DNA from: DATBVX01 sp963696675 | GTDB lineage: Bacteria; Pseudomonadota; Gammaproteobacteria; Steroidobacterales; Steroidobacteraceae | NCBI GenBank assembly: GCA_963696675.1 | Contig: CAVOLM010000058.1 | Span: 1-64,000 of the forward strand | Direction: 5' to 3' | Length of the DNA: 64,000 bases | Shown here: in pieces, positions 51,780-61,327 of the stretch | Numbering within the stretch: position 1 is the first letter of the stretch | How the letters are laid out: every line of letters begins with the position of its first letter | The notes under the pieces: generated by a model | Database searches by the model: none | Told to the model about the DNA's origin: nothing | What the model saw: the letters and a program-made list of their open reading frames with translations, nothing else | Position numbers and translations under genes: made by a program

Positions 51780-51946
51780 TCCTATCGGTATATAACATTA
51801 TTTAAAACAATACCTTGCACTTCTATTTTCATAATGTACTTTAGTTGATTTCGACACGAAATGGACTGCGGCTGCGTGCCGAGCAGGAGCCGCTCGTCGT
51901 GGGCCGTTCAGGCTCAGTGCCCTGGATATGCCGCACATCAGCCCGC
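51780..51946. other. AT-rich intergenic island
   Basis: About 70 bases (51782-51852) are strikingly AT-rich (TATATAACATTATTTAAAAC and TTTTCATAATGTACTTTAG) in an otherwise GC-rich window. On the minus strand this could hold a promoter for the GT4, dehydrogenase and downstream genes, splitting the XrtA locus into two transcripts. I cannot fix exact -35/-10 positions. The remaining ~90 bases to the FemAB stop show nothing. Confidence 0.4.
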
Positions 51947-53018
51947 TCAACCCAGAAAGCGGGCGACCGGCGGACCGATGACCCGTGTCACGGGTACAGG
52001 CAACCTGCGCCAGGCACGAATGAGCGGCTCGTATCGCGGATTAGACGGGCTGAGGTTCGGCATCCGGGCGGCCTTGACCAGGAAATACTCGTAGTGCAGC
52101 GGTTGAGGCTCGAATCCCCAGTGGACCTTGAAGTCGAACGAGCCCGTGCCACGCTTGCTACGGCCGAAATCGAACAGGCGCGCCCCGCGTTCGCGTGCAC
52201 GCTCCATCACCTGCCAATACATGAAGTCGTTGCCTGCGATGGCGCGTGCGGCGCTCGTGCTGCCGCCATAGTAAGGCAGCACCTCGTCACGAAAGTAGAA
52301 GCTCAGCACGCTCGCAACAGGACGCTCATCTGAGGTAACCGTCACAATCTCACACTGATCGCTGAAGGTGTCGCGCAGAATCTCAAGGTAACGACGCGAG
52401 AACACGGGCGTACCGAGGTTCCTCAGGCTTTCCGAGTATGTCGCGTACAAGCGATCGACGTCGTTGTCGAGTCTCGGCCCGCAGGTTCTTCTGCAGCCCC
52501 TTGCGCACCATCGCACGCTGCTTGCGCGGTATTGCACGCAGATTGGCCTCGGCATCCGCTGTGATCGTGCGCCGAAATGTCACGTACAGGTCCTTGCTCG
52601 GCCATTCCGGGTGATGCGACTGCCGGTTGCGCATTTCGACGTAATCGACGCCCAGCTGCCGGCCAAGCCCGCAGGCGGCGCTCTCGAGCGCCTGCTGCGC
52701 CTCCATGTCATTCGCGAGGATTCCACCGTAAACGCAGAACGGCGTAGATACCAGGGAGTGACCGAATACCAGGCTCTTGACCTCCGCAAGCGGCAATACT
52801 GCCTGTATGGTTCCCGCCCGTTCCGCGTACAGATAGTGCGTGCGATGCCGGAACGCGGTCGCCAGGATCTCCTGCCATTCGGCGAGGTGAAAGAACGTGC
52901 CATCGGCGTGAGCACGCACGTATTCGTTCCATCGGTCGCGGTCGCGCGCCAAAAACTCGCGCACCGACAATGTCGCGTCTGCTGCAACGGTCTCGACGGC
53001 CGCGACGCTACGCGACAT
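51947..53018 (-). CDS. FemAB-like peptidoglycan/amine acyltransferase-type protein, exosortase A-associated (one frameshift)
   Basis: Start at ATG 53018 (MSRSVAAVETVAADATLSVR). The GNAT-type first half has YVRAHADGTFFHLAEWQEIL, LVSTPFCVYGGILAND and VDYVEMRNRQSHHPEWPS. The second half reads DRLYATYSESLRNLGTPVFS, YYGGSTSAARAIAGNDFMYW, ARLFDFGRSKRGTGSFDFK and WGFEPQPLHYEYFLVK. The frame changes near 52465; removing one A gives RAELDNDVDRLYA. Repaired length is about 357 residues, matching the TIGR03019-type FemAB of exosortase-A loci. It probably attaches an amino-acyl group. Its start overlaps the deacetylase stop by 11 bases. Confidence 0.85.
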
Positions 53019-53878
53019 GTTGCTGCTTTGTGCGTACGTCGAAGACTGCGTCCATCCGCCCCCACCTGAAGTCGCTCAGCAGGCGTTCCAGCCGTCGCTC
53101 AGTCGCGCCCAGGTTCAGATAGTGGCGGAACCTGGACTTCAGTGATGTCCCCGCGACGCGCGGCTGATCCGGGTCGACTTCCCACGGATGGCAATAGAAC
53201 ACGACCGGCTGATGATCTGTCGCATTCACGCGCCGCAGAGCCCAGCGGAATAGCCGGTATGGCATCAAGCGGAAATAGCCACCGCCGCCGCATGGCAGGC
53301 GAAGCCCGGCGAGTTCCAGTGTGGTCAACGGGACTTCCAGCAGCGCGCCCGAGCCCACCCGATACGGAAAGCGCGGCGCGTCGGGAATGCCGTAGAGATC
53401 GTGTCGGATCGGGAACACACTCGAGTCGTACTCGAAGCCCAGCTCTTCGAGCACGTCCAGCGCCCACAGCGAGGCCTCGGTAATCGAGTAGGTCGCGGCC
53501 CGATAGCCCCGCACTTTCTCGCCGATGAGATCTTCGAGAAGATGTTTCGCATGTCGCGTTTCCTGTCGGAAGGTCTCGTGCGTCTGTGTATAGATGAGCT
53601 GATGCGAGAACCCATGGCACGCGACTTCATGGCCGGAAGCGTGCAGCTTGCGCACCAGGGCGGGGAACCGCTCGGCCACCCAGCCGAGCACAAAAAACGT
53701 CGCCTGAACGCCCCGCCCTGCCAACAGACCGAGTAGCTTCTCGGTATTGGCCACGACCCGCGGATTGCAGGCTGTTCCACTGGTCCCGATCGACCGCCGA
53801 AGCAAGCGCGGTAACGTGGAAGTAGTCCTCCACGTCGATTGTCAGTGCGTTGACGATTTGAGACTGCGGGCCCGGCAC
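53008..53878 (-). CDS. Polysaccharide deacetylase, exosortase A system-associated (one frameshift)
   Basis: NodB-fold deacetylase with NALTIDVEDYFHVTALAS at the N-terminus (the metal-binding D-x-E-D), LLAGRGVQATFFVLGWVAER, HEVACHGFSHQLIYTQ (metal His residues), RGYRAATYSITEASLWALD and VVFYCHPWEVDPDQPR. The frame changes near 53790; dropping one G in TCCGCGGG joins LQS to RVVANTEKLL. Repaired length is about 290 residues, matching TIGR03006-type enzymes. GTG start at 53878, 7 bases after the outer-membrane gene's stop. It removes acetyl groups from the growing or exported polysaccharide. There is no signal peptide, so action is likely cytoplasmic or membrane-associated. Confidence 0.85.
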
Positions 53879-53885
53879 CAGTCCC

Positions 53886-55199
53886 TTACCTTCGTCCCGA
53901 GTAACTGATGCCGGCGTAGAGCCCGGTTCTCTTTATAGTCGCGAGTCGCTCCGGTGCCGTTACCTTCATAGTGGATGACGCGCAGCTGCAGAGACACGTT
54001 GCGTCTAATCGTGCAGTCGAGCTGACCGCTCACCGACCACTCATCGAGGTCGACGTCAGCACCCGTGTAGTCGTCCTGCGAGTACGATCCACCCAGCGTT
54101 AGCGTAAACTGCGGTTGAGTCGGCGTGATACGTCCGCATTCGCCGTGACCAGCTCGCGATCCAACTGCGTCTCGGTTTCATGGCTTTCCTCGCGCCAGCT
54201 GGCTCCCAGATCGACAGTGGTTCGATCCGCAGCCGTGTGCCAAGAGAAATAGCCGTAGTCAGCCCGAAATGCATCGCTGGATGCCACTGCCTCACCATTC
54301 TGCAGCTGGATACCGCTAAGCGCCTGGTCGCGCGCAAAGATGTTCCCCGTATCCGAAAACTCAGTGCCGGCATCGAGCGTCAGCGTCGACAACGCGCCAA
54401 CTTTGCGTGTGAATGAGAGGCGTGCGAGCAAACCATTGTCACTTTCACCGAAGTCGTGCAAGAGCATGTATCCCACGTCAGCGCTCAAAGTCGTGCGCAC
54501 GCCGTTGGCGGTGAAACGTGCGTACGCGTTCTGCACGTCGTAACTGCTATTAATCGTCTCATCGTCGTATTCGACGCGTGAGGCTGTTGCATTAAGGGAT
54601 GTCGTGAACGCCGAGGAGATCCGGTGAGCGAGTTCCAGTGACCCCTCCAGGCGGTTGTAATCCTCGGGAGTCTTTTCGTAATACGCATCCGACCAAAGGC
54701 CCTGCGCCGTGAGACTCGTGCGATCGCCGAGCGGCAGTACAAAGTCCGGGCCAGTTGTGAAGTAATTGACGTTTTGACGATTCTCAGGTGTCTCCACCGC
54801 GAAAGGGTCGTCGGCCAACTGGCCATAATTGTCCTGGAAGAGCCACGTGAAGCGCTGGGGTATGAAGCCAACGGCCGCGCTGCCTGCGAAGCCGCCCACG
54901 GCGTGATCGTCGTACGCATTGCCAAGATAGCTGCGATAGCTCAGATTGGCGTCGACATTCGCATCCAATCGCGGCCGCTTGGTGTCCATCTTCAGATCCA
55001 GACCCACCTCGGCGATCGTTTCCGATTCCTCATCGACGCTCGTACGCCGAATGTTGTCCGACTGGCTGACGCCCGCGTGCACGGACCAGTCTGGTGTTTG
55101 CGCGCCGGCACCGAGGGCGGCCACCAGCCCGACTGCGACGCAGCCCAGGCGAAGCATTGCATGGATGATCCGGCGATTTCTTGTTGTTATGCAGGACAT
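53886..55199 (-). CDS. Outer-membrane beta-barrel-type protein, PEP-CTERM system-associated (TIGR03016-type), two 3' frameshifts
   Basis: Exported protein with signal peptide MLRLGCVAVGLVAALGAG within the first 40 residues. The mature part is alternating amphipathic strands rich in Tyr, Asn and Asp (SVHAGVSQSDNIRRTSVDEE, TWLFQDNYGQLADDPFAVET, LTAQGLWSDAYYEKTPEDYN), as expected for a barrel. The frame changes near 54110 (one base missing) into PQFTLTLGGSYSQDDYTGAD, and again near 53925 into LYAGISYSGRR, stop at 53886. Repaired length is about 438 residues. ATG 55199 is chosen; 55157 is an alternative. Members of this family sit beside the kinase and chain-length genes in exosortase-A loci and may form or support the outer-membrane exit. 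Confidence 0.8.
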
Positions 55200-55224
55200 G
55201 GCGAATCTCGGCTCGAATGGCGAC

Positions 55225-56160
55225 TCAACGAGGCGCATCGGAATGGTCCGCCGCGGAATTCTTATGCCCGTAGTGATAGCCGTAGTAGTAGCTCGTCGGT
55301 CCGGTCACCTCCGCTTGGTTCAGCACCAGGCTGATTCGCTTGCCGGTACCCAGGAGTTCGATCGTGTCTTTCAGCGCGTGCTGGGGCGTGGAGCCCGCTT
55401 TTACGACCACGACCACCTGGCCAACCAGCGATGCCAGTACCCGCGCCTCAGTGGTCAGCAGCATGGGTGAGGAATCAAAGAGCACGATTCCGCGCGGATA
55501 GAGCGACGCGAGATGTTCAGCAACCTCACGCATGCGCCCGCTGGCGAGCAGTTCCGTCGCGGTGTCTGATCGGCGCCCCGCCGGAACGATGCTCAGTCCC
55601 GGCTCGTCGGTCGGCAGAATCACGGATTCGATCGGGCGCGTCGGGTCGGCAAGGACATCGAGCAGCCCGAGTTCGTTCTCCACGTTGAATATACGGCTGA
55701 CGTGCGGCTTAGCGACATCGGCATCGACAAGCAATACCGAGTGGTCCCGTTCCAGGGCCATGCTCAGTGACAGGTTGATGGACGTGAAGGTCTTGCCGTC
55801 GCCAGGCAGCGCGCTCGTCAGCATCACCAGCTGTTGAGGGCTCAATCCCGCCTGCGGCGACTCAAGCATGTTGCGAATCAGGGGACGTTTGATGGCCCGA
55901 TACTGAGTCGCGAGCTCATGCTCCTGGGTCGCTGATGGCAGCAAACCGGCGCTGCGCAACTGGTCGCGATCGATCCGCACAGTCTTTGCGGGTCGCATTT
56001 CGACGGGTCGCGGTACGGATGGCGTTTCGCGCGCGGGAGGCTGATAGGTATTGACGGTTCGGCTCGGAGCGCCGGTGTTCTGCAGCTGGGTATCCGCAGA
56101 ATCACGTTTGACGGTACGGTCCGCGTGCAGCTTCTGCAGTGCCTTCTCAACCAGACTCAC
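55225..56160 (-). CDS. Tyrosine autokinase (CpsD/CapB-like), exosortase A-associated
   Basis: An intact 311-residue BY-kinase. It has a Walker A motif in TSALPGDGKTFTSINLSLSM, Walker A' in VLLVDADVAKPH, Walker B in GIVLFDSSPMLLTTEARVLA, and a C-terminal tyrosine cluster (SYYYGYHYGHKN) for autophosphorylation. The first ~85 residues are a polar, proline-rich extension beginning MSLVEKALQKLHADR, typical of the TIGR03018-type. It works with the chain-length protein encoded 8 bases upstream to control polymer length and export. No frame problems occur here, in contrast to the outer-membrane gene just downstream. Confidence 0.9.
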   Translation of the reverse strand: MSLVEKALQKLHADRTVKRDSADTQLQNTGAPSRTVNTYQPPARETPSVPRPVEMRPAKTVRIDRDQLRSAGLLPSATQEHELATQYRAIKRPLIRNMLESPQAGLSPQQLVMLTSALPGDGKTFTSINLSLSMALERDHSVLLVDADVAKPHVSRIFNVENELGLLDVLADPTRPIESVILPTDEPGLSIVPAGRRSDTATELLASGRMREVAEHLASLYPRGIVLFDSSPMLLTTEARVLASLVGQVVVVVKAGSTPQHALKDTIELLGTGKRISLVLNQAEVTGPTSYYYGYHYGHKNSAADHSDAPR

Positions 56161-56168
56161 TTAGCACC

Positions 56169-57767
56169 TCAACCTTTCAGCTGCTGAATGATGATGGCCC
56201 CAGCATCACGCCACAGCAGGGCGGCCCCGAATGTCAGCAACAGCAACGCGAACGCCCCGGAAAACGCCATCACGTTGCGGCGCGCCTCGGCCTTGTGCTT
56301 GTCGACCCATATTCTGCTGACCAGACCCAGCACCGGCAGACCGGTAATTTCGGCCAAGGCCCTGACGTTCTGAAACACAGGCCGCAACTGGTCCAGCAGG
56401 TAGGCGACGGCCACCGCTGCGGCCAGCCCAAGCAGCAGTACTGCCGTCAGGAATACCGCGCGATTCGGGGCGACGGGTTCGTATGAAACGGCCGGAGGGT
56501 CGATAACCTGGAACTTGACCACACCCGTCTTCTCCGCCTCCTCAGAAAGCTTGGCGGTCTCCAGCCGTTGCACCAGCTGTTGATATTGGCTGCGGGTCAC
56601 TTCGTAGTCACGATTGAGCCGCGCAAGCTCGGCCTCGACGTCGGGAACCGTGTTGACCATGCGCTGTAGTTCGGCGACCCGCGCCTGGCGCTGGGCGACG
56701 TCTTGGCGCAACTCGGCAATCTGGACGTCGGTGCGATTGAGCTCCACCTGCGTGCTCTGATAAACCGGGTTCGCCTTGAGCGACTGGGCGAGGCTGCCAG
56801 TCCCCTGACTTCCGTGCTGCATACGCGCGAGTTCATCGGCCTGCCGCGCCTTCAAGTCCTCGATGGTCTTGCGTACCGCAATGACTTCCGGATGCTTGTC
56901 CGTGTATTTGAGCAACAGCTCCTCGAGACGGTGCTCGAGATCCCTGATGCGAAATGCGACGTCGCCACCGCCCGCGCTCGTAGGTCCCGCCGCACCCGTC
57001 TGCGCATCAAGCCCGAAGATGACAGGTTCCTCGCCGCTTAGTTGCCGGGTCAATTCCGCGCGGCGCGTTTCGGCGAGAGCCAGTCCTTTGCGCGCCTGGT
57101 CGAGACCAGTCATCTCAGTCTGCAGGCGCGTGAAGTAGTCACCGCGGTCGCTCGGCATGCTGCCCACGTTGCGCTTCTTGAACTCAGACAAGCGTGTTTC
57201 TGCGGCGGAAAGCTGGCGTTCGTAGTCCGCGATCTGTTCTCTCAGGAAGCGCTGCGCATCTTCCTGGCCGGTGCGCTTGCTGCCCAATGTGTCTTCGACG
57301 AAGGAATCGAGCAGCGTGCGGACCACTTCCAGACTCTTGGTACGGTTAAAGTCCTGGAATGAAATCCTATACAGGCCGTCGCTCGTCGAGGTGCGGGCGC
57401 GCACGTCGGCCTCGATGACGATCCTCTTTCCCAAACCATCGATCAGGTGCTCCATCTCTTCGGGCGTCTTTGCCCGCAGGTCGAGGTCGGTCTGGCGCGC
57501 CACCTTTTCCAGGTTCGGTCTGCTCAGTATCGCCTGACGGACGACCGCCAGATTGGACTCGACGTCCGGGTCGACCGCCAGGCCCTTCAGCAGCGGACGA
57601 AGCGCAGACTGTGTGTCGACATACACTCTGGCGCTGGCCTGGAACACGTTGGGCAGCGAAATGACACTGAGCCAGCCGGCAAGGCACACCGTCCAGGCCG
57701 CGGCCAGCGCCCACCATCTGAAGCGCCAACTCCCCCGTACGTCGTCCAGCACTCTGAGCAGCTGCAT
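56169..57767 (-). CDS. Polysaccharide chain length determinant (Wzz-like), exosortase A system
   Basis: An intact 532-residue inner-membrane protein. It has one N-terminal membrane segment (WWALAAAWTVCLAGWLSVIS) with the Wzz motif YVDTQSALRPLLKGLA. A long periplasmic coiled coil follows (residues ~150-400, e.g. RFLREQIADYERQLSAAETR and VAELQRMVNTVPDVEAELAR). The proline-rich FQVIDPPAVSYEPVAPNRAV precedes the C-terminal membrane segments at ~435-460 and ~505-525. It matches the TIGR03007-type protein of exosortase-A loci. It partners the kinase at 55225 and the export protein at 57786. Confidence 0.9.
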   Translation of the reverse strand: MQLLRVLDDVRGSWRFRWWALAAAWTVCLAGWLSVISLPNVFQASARVYVDTQSALRPLLKGLAVDPDVESNLAVVRQAILSRPNLEKVARQTDLDLRAKTPEEMEHLIDGLGKRIVIEADVRARTSTSDGLYRISFQDFNRTKSLEVVRTLLDSFVEDTLGSKRTGQEDAQRFLREQIADYERQLSAAETRLSEFKKRNVGSMPSDRGDYFTRLQTEMTGLDQARKGLALAETRRAELTRQLSGEEPVIFGLDAQTGAAGPTSAGGGDVAFRIRDLEHRLEELLLKYTDKHPEVIAVRKTIEDLKARQADELARMQHGSQGTGSLAQSLKANPVYQSTQVELNRTDVQIAELRQDVAQRQARVAELQRMVNTVPDVEAELARLNRDYEVTRSQYQQLVQRLETAKLSEEAEKTGVVKFQVIDPPAVSYEPVAPNRAVFLTAVLLLGLAAAVAVAYLLDQLRPVFQNVRALAEITGLPVLGLVSRIWVDKHKAEARRNVMAFSGAFALLLLTFGAALLWRDAGAIIIQQLKG

Positions 57768-57785
57768 AAGAATCCCCGCCCCTTC

Positions 57786-58481
57786 TCAGAAGCGCGCCTG
57801 CGGAACAATCAGGACATCACCGGGTTTCATCGCCACGTTTTCCGACATCTTGCCTTCCTTGATCAGATCCTCCAGGCGTACCTTGATCTCGATTTCCTTG
57901 CCCTGCGCGTCCATGCGCACGATCTTTGCGCGGTTTCCCGCCGCAAATTCGGTCAGGCCGCCGACGGCGAGCACCAAGTCAAGCACCGTCATGCCCTCTC
58001 GGTAGGCAACGGCCTGCTGTGTTTTGACCTGGCCAATGACCTTGACCTGGCTGAAGGTACTGATCGCATTGCTAACGATGATGCTGACCTGTGGCGTGCG
58101 AACGTACTCTGCAAGTTTCGTCTCGATGTCGCGCGCCAGCTGGGCTGGAGTCTTGCCAACCGCAACCAGGTCCTCCACGAGGGGCGTGGAGATCTTGCCG
58201 TCAGGGCGCACTGTCACAGTGACAGAGAGTTCGGGATTGCGCCAAACAAAAACCTGGATCGCATCTCCGGGCCCGAGCTTGTACTCGGACATAGTACTGT
58301 CGGCTACGGGTGCCGGCACCGCCGCGCTAGGCGCAGCGCTTTTTGGCTCCTCCTCCGCGCGAGCCGGCAGCTCGCAAACGAACGCCATTGCCATTACCGC
58401 ACACCCGAGCGCACACGCCCGGCAAACCGCCCCGCCGCGTTTGACCGTTCGCGTCCAATCGCTACTTACAAGTCTGTTCAC
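57786..58481 (-). CDS. Polysaccharide export protein (Wza-like), exosortase A system
   Basis: An intact 231-residue periplasmic/outer-membrane protein. The signal peptide covers about the first 42 residues (CALGCAVMAMAFVCELPARA). It is followed by the Poly_export signature YKLGPGDAIQVFVWRNPELS, VRPDGKISTPLVEDLVAVGK and an SLBB-type region (VKVIGQVKTQQAVAYREGMT). It ends in MKPGDVLIVPQ. Shorter than Wza, as in the TIGR03027-type family, it lacks the C-terminal helix that forms the outer-membrane pore. The outer-membrane exit may therefore be provided by another protein such as the 53886 barrel. It lies 10 bases after the PrsT stop. Confidence 0.9.
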   Translation of the reverse strand: MNRLVSSDWTRTVKRGGAVCRACALGCAVMAMAFVCELPARAEEEPKSAAPSAAVPAPVADSTMSEYKLGPGDAIQVFVWRNPELSVTVTVRPDGKISTPLVEDLVAVGKTPAQLARDIETKLAEYVRTPQVSIIVSNAISTFSQVKVIGQVKTQQAVAYREGMTVLDLVLAVGGLTEFAAGNRAKIVRMDAQGKEIEIKVRLEDLIKEGKMSENVAMKPGDVLIVPQARF

Positions 58482-58491
58482 GTCTCTCAGC

Positions 58492-61310
58492 TCAGTTCAG
58501 CTTCAAGGTACGCAGCAACGCCTCGGCATCGGTACGCGACGCAAAGTGTTCATCCGACTGCAACAGTGACATCAACATTTCCGTTGCGCGCTTCTTGTCG
58601 CCGGTCGCGGCGTGAGCAGCTGCCAAGTGGTAGCGTATCTCGATGTTGTCTGGTGAGTTTCCGGAAGCCTTTTCCAGAACTCGCAGCCCCTGTGTAACTT
58701 GACCACCCCGAAACAAGATCCACCCGTAGGTGTCCGCGATTTCACCGACCTTGGGAGCCGCCTCATAGGCGCGGCGGGCGAACTCCGTTGCTCGTGAGTT
58801 GCCACTCTCATAGTACAACCAAGCCAGATTGTTGAGCACCGTTGGGTCGCCGTTGGCCACAGCAGCAAGCTGCTCGAACTGATGTATCGCTTCCGGGCGC
58901 TTGCCCGAGCGTTGATAGTAGTCCGCCAACACCAGCGATACGATACGATCTTCCGGAACGGCCTCGAGCCGCTGTTCAAGCACGTGTTCCGGGTGCGTCG
59001 CATGCGAGGCTCGCAGGACGTGAAATGTCTTGACCGCCAGCTGCGAGCTGGGGCGTTCGCGCGCGGCCATTGAATACGAACTTCGCGGCCGCATCGAAAT
59101 TTCCAGCTGAACGGTCGACGTCCCCTTCGAGCTCGTGAGTGGCAAATGACGGCAACCCGAATTCTGGCAATCTTTCGATGAGCCGACGAGCTTCCGGGAT
59201 CCTCCCGTCTCGTGAATTCATCTCGATCAGCATGACGGCGGCCTGCGCGGCGATCGGGCGCATGGTGAACGCCGTTTCAAGCGTGCGACGCGCCTCGACC
59301 GTCTGATCCAGCGCTCGTTGCACACGCGCCGTGTTGATCATCGCGCCCTGAGACCCGGCTGCGGCCGCCTCATTGAATCGCGCCAGTGCATCGTCAAGTT
59401 GGCCCGCATGCATCAGCACCTCGCCCACGGCATTCAGCAGGTCCGGACGATCCGTAGCAACCTCGAGTGCCTGCTCTAGCAGGGAACGTGCGCGCTTTGG
59501 GTCGTTGTCCAGAAAGGCGAGTTGCGCCAATCGCAGACGCGCGTCGACAGCGGCTGGATTCGCGGCAATCGCCGCCTCGAGCAGTTGGCGTGTTTGGGCA
59601 CGGTCGCCACGCAGAGCTGCAAGGACCGAAAGAGCCAAGTAGGCGCGCTGGTTTCCCGGTTCGATCTGTAGTACTCGGCGCAACTCCTTCTCCGCCTCAG
59701 CGGTCCTCGATTCGCGCACTTGTAACTGCGCCATGCCCAGTCGAGATGAGACATTCTGTGGGTCCAGAACTTAGGCTCCGCGTCAAGCATTTGCGAGCCT
59801 GGGCGAGCTCCCCGCGATGGAGCAAGTACCGGCCGGCCAGCCCCAGCAGCTCGGCATCATTCGGGTTAGCCGACAACAGCTGATCGAGCGCTCGGCGGGC
59901 CTCCGCAGGTTCCTTCCCAACGACTTTCGCGAAGAAAAGAAGTGCCTGAACCTGCGAGCTGCGCGCCTCCGGGGGCAAGCCCTCGAGCAATGCGTTCGCC
60001 TGCTCCCGACGCCCCGTCGACAGGTAGGCGCGCGCCAACCTCACACGCCCCTCGATCTGATCCGGCGCCGCCGCCACGCTCTTCTCCAGATGAGCGATGC
60101 CGGCATCCTCACTTCCGGTCTGTATCAGCGCCGCCCCCATCAACCAGTCGAATTGCGCATCGCCGGTCACGGCATCGCTGGTTTCGGCCAGGGTACGGCG
60201 AGCTGCGTCAGGCTGCTTGCGGGCAAGATACACCTGGGCCAGAGCCTTGCGCGCGGCGACATTGTCGGGGTGCTCGGCCAGTAGCTGTGATAGCTCCGCC
60301 TCGGCCTGCTCGAGTGCTCCTTGTGACAGCAAGGCGATGCCCAGCAGGAGCCGCGCCGGCGCCGATTCCGGAGCGGCCTTCAATACGTATCGCAGCTCGC
60401 CGACCGCCGTCTTGTAGTCATCGTTCAACAGCGCAACGCGCGCTCGCAGGAAGTGAGCGGCGACGGCATTCGGGAATCGTGAGGCAAGGCGCGATAGAGT
60501 CTGTGCCGCACCTTTCGAATCTCGCAGCGCCAGCTGCGAGTCTGCCAATCCATTGAGCAGCGCCAATTCCTGCGGCAGGTTGACCTGCCCACGCGCAGCG
60601 TCGAGTCCGTTCTGGAACGACTCGATCGCCTCGCCGAATTTGCCACGCTCGTGCAGAATCGCTCCTCGCAGCAGCCATGCCTGCGTCGATCGCGGGTTCT
60701 GCACCAGCGCCTGCTGCACCGATTCCAGCCCCGCTTCCAGCTTCTGCTGCTTGACGAGGAGGCGGGCCTGCTGCAGCAGCGCACCCGTGTCGTGCGGATC
60801 GAGGCGCAGGGCTTGCGCCACGCTCCGTGCACTGTCCGCCTCCTTGCCCAGTCCTTCCTGCGTCATGGCCAGCCAGGTCCAGCGCTGCGCGGCAGGAATC
60901 ATCTCATCCTTCTCCAGGATGCGTTGCGCATCCTCCAAACGGCCGCGAGCAATGAGGATCTCAACGCCGAGCATGCGCGCTTCGACGCTGTCTGCTCCGG
61001 CCTGCCGCGCATGATCGAGTTCCTTCTGTGCCGACTCGGCATCGCCGATGTCCAGCGACAGGCGCGCGAGCGCCATACGCGCACCAATGTGCGCCGGATC
61101 TTTCTCGAGAGCGGTCTTCAGCTCCGTCATGGCCGCACGATAGTCTCCTCGTGCAAGCTGGACCTGTGCCCGGGCAACCCGCTGGTCGGCTCCCACGAAC
61201 AGGTTGCAGGCTGTGAGGGCCACGAGAATACCCGTCACCGTAACCACCCTGGCCATGGCGATTACTGGACGAAGCATCCTGGACGGTCGAAAATGTGCGC
61301 CATTCTTCAT
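58492..61310 (-). CDS. prsT: PEP-CTERM system TPR-repeat lipoprotein PrsT (two frameshifts)
   Basis: A long TPR protein with a lipoprotein signal (TVTGILVALTACNLFVG; lipobox L-T-A-C), so anchored to the membrane by a lipidated Cys. About 20 TPR units cover the rest (e.g. AQVQLARGDYRAAMTELKTA, ARLLVKQQKLEAGLESVQQA, LARAYLSTGRREQANALLEG). Frame changes near 59775 (an extra T; repaired RSLSLDPQNVSSRLGMAQLQ) and near 59065 (an extra G) split it. Repaired length is about 930 residues, as expected for PrsT (TIGR02917). It lies between exosortase A and the export protein and probably organises the secretion/anchoring machinery. ATG 61310 is listed; 61277 is possible. Confidence 0.85.
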
Positions 61311-61327
61311 TCGAGTTGTCGGGGCCA

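Noticed and set aside
54774..55334. 186-codon plus-strand ORF
   Set aside because: Antisense to the outer-membrane protein gene and its upstream gap; no recognisable motif.
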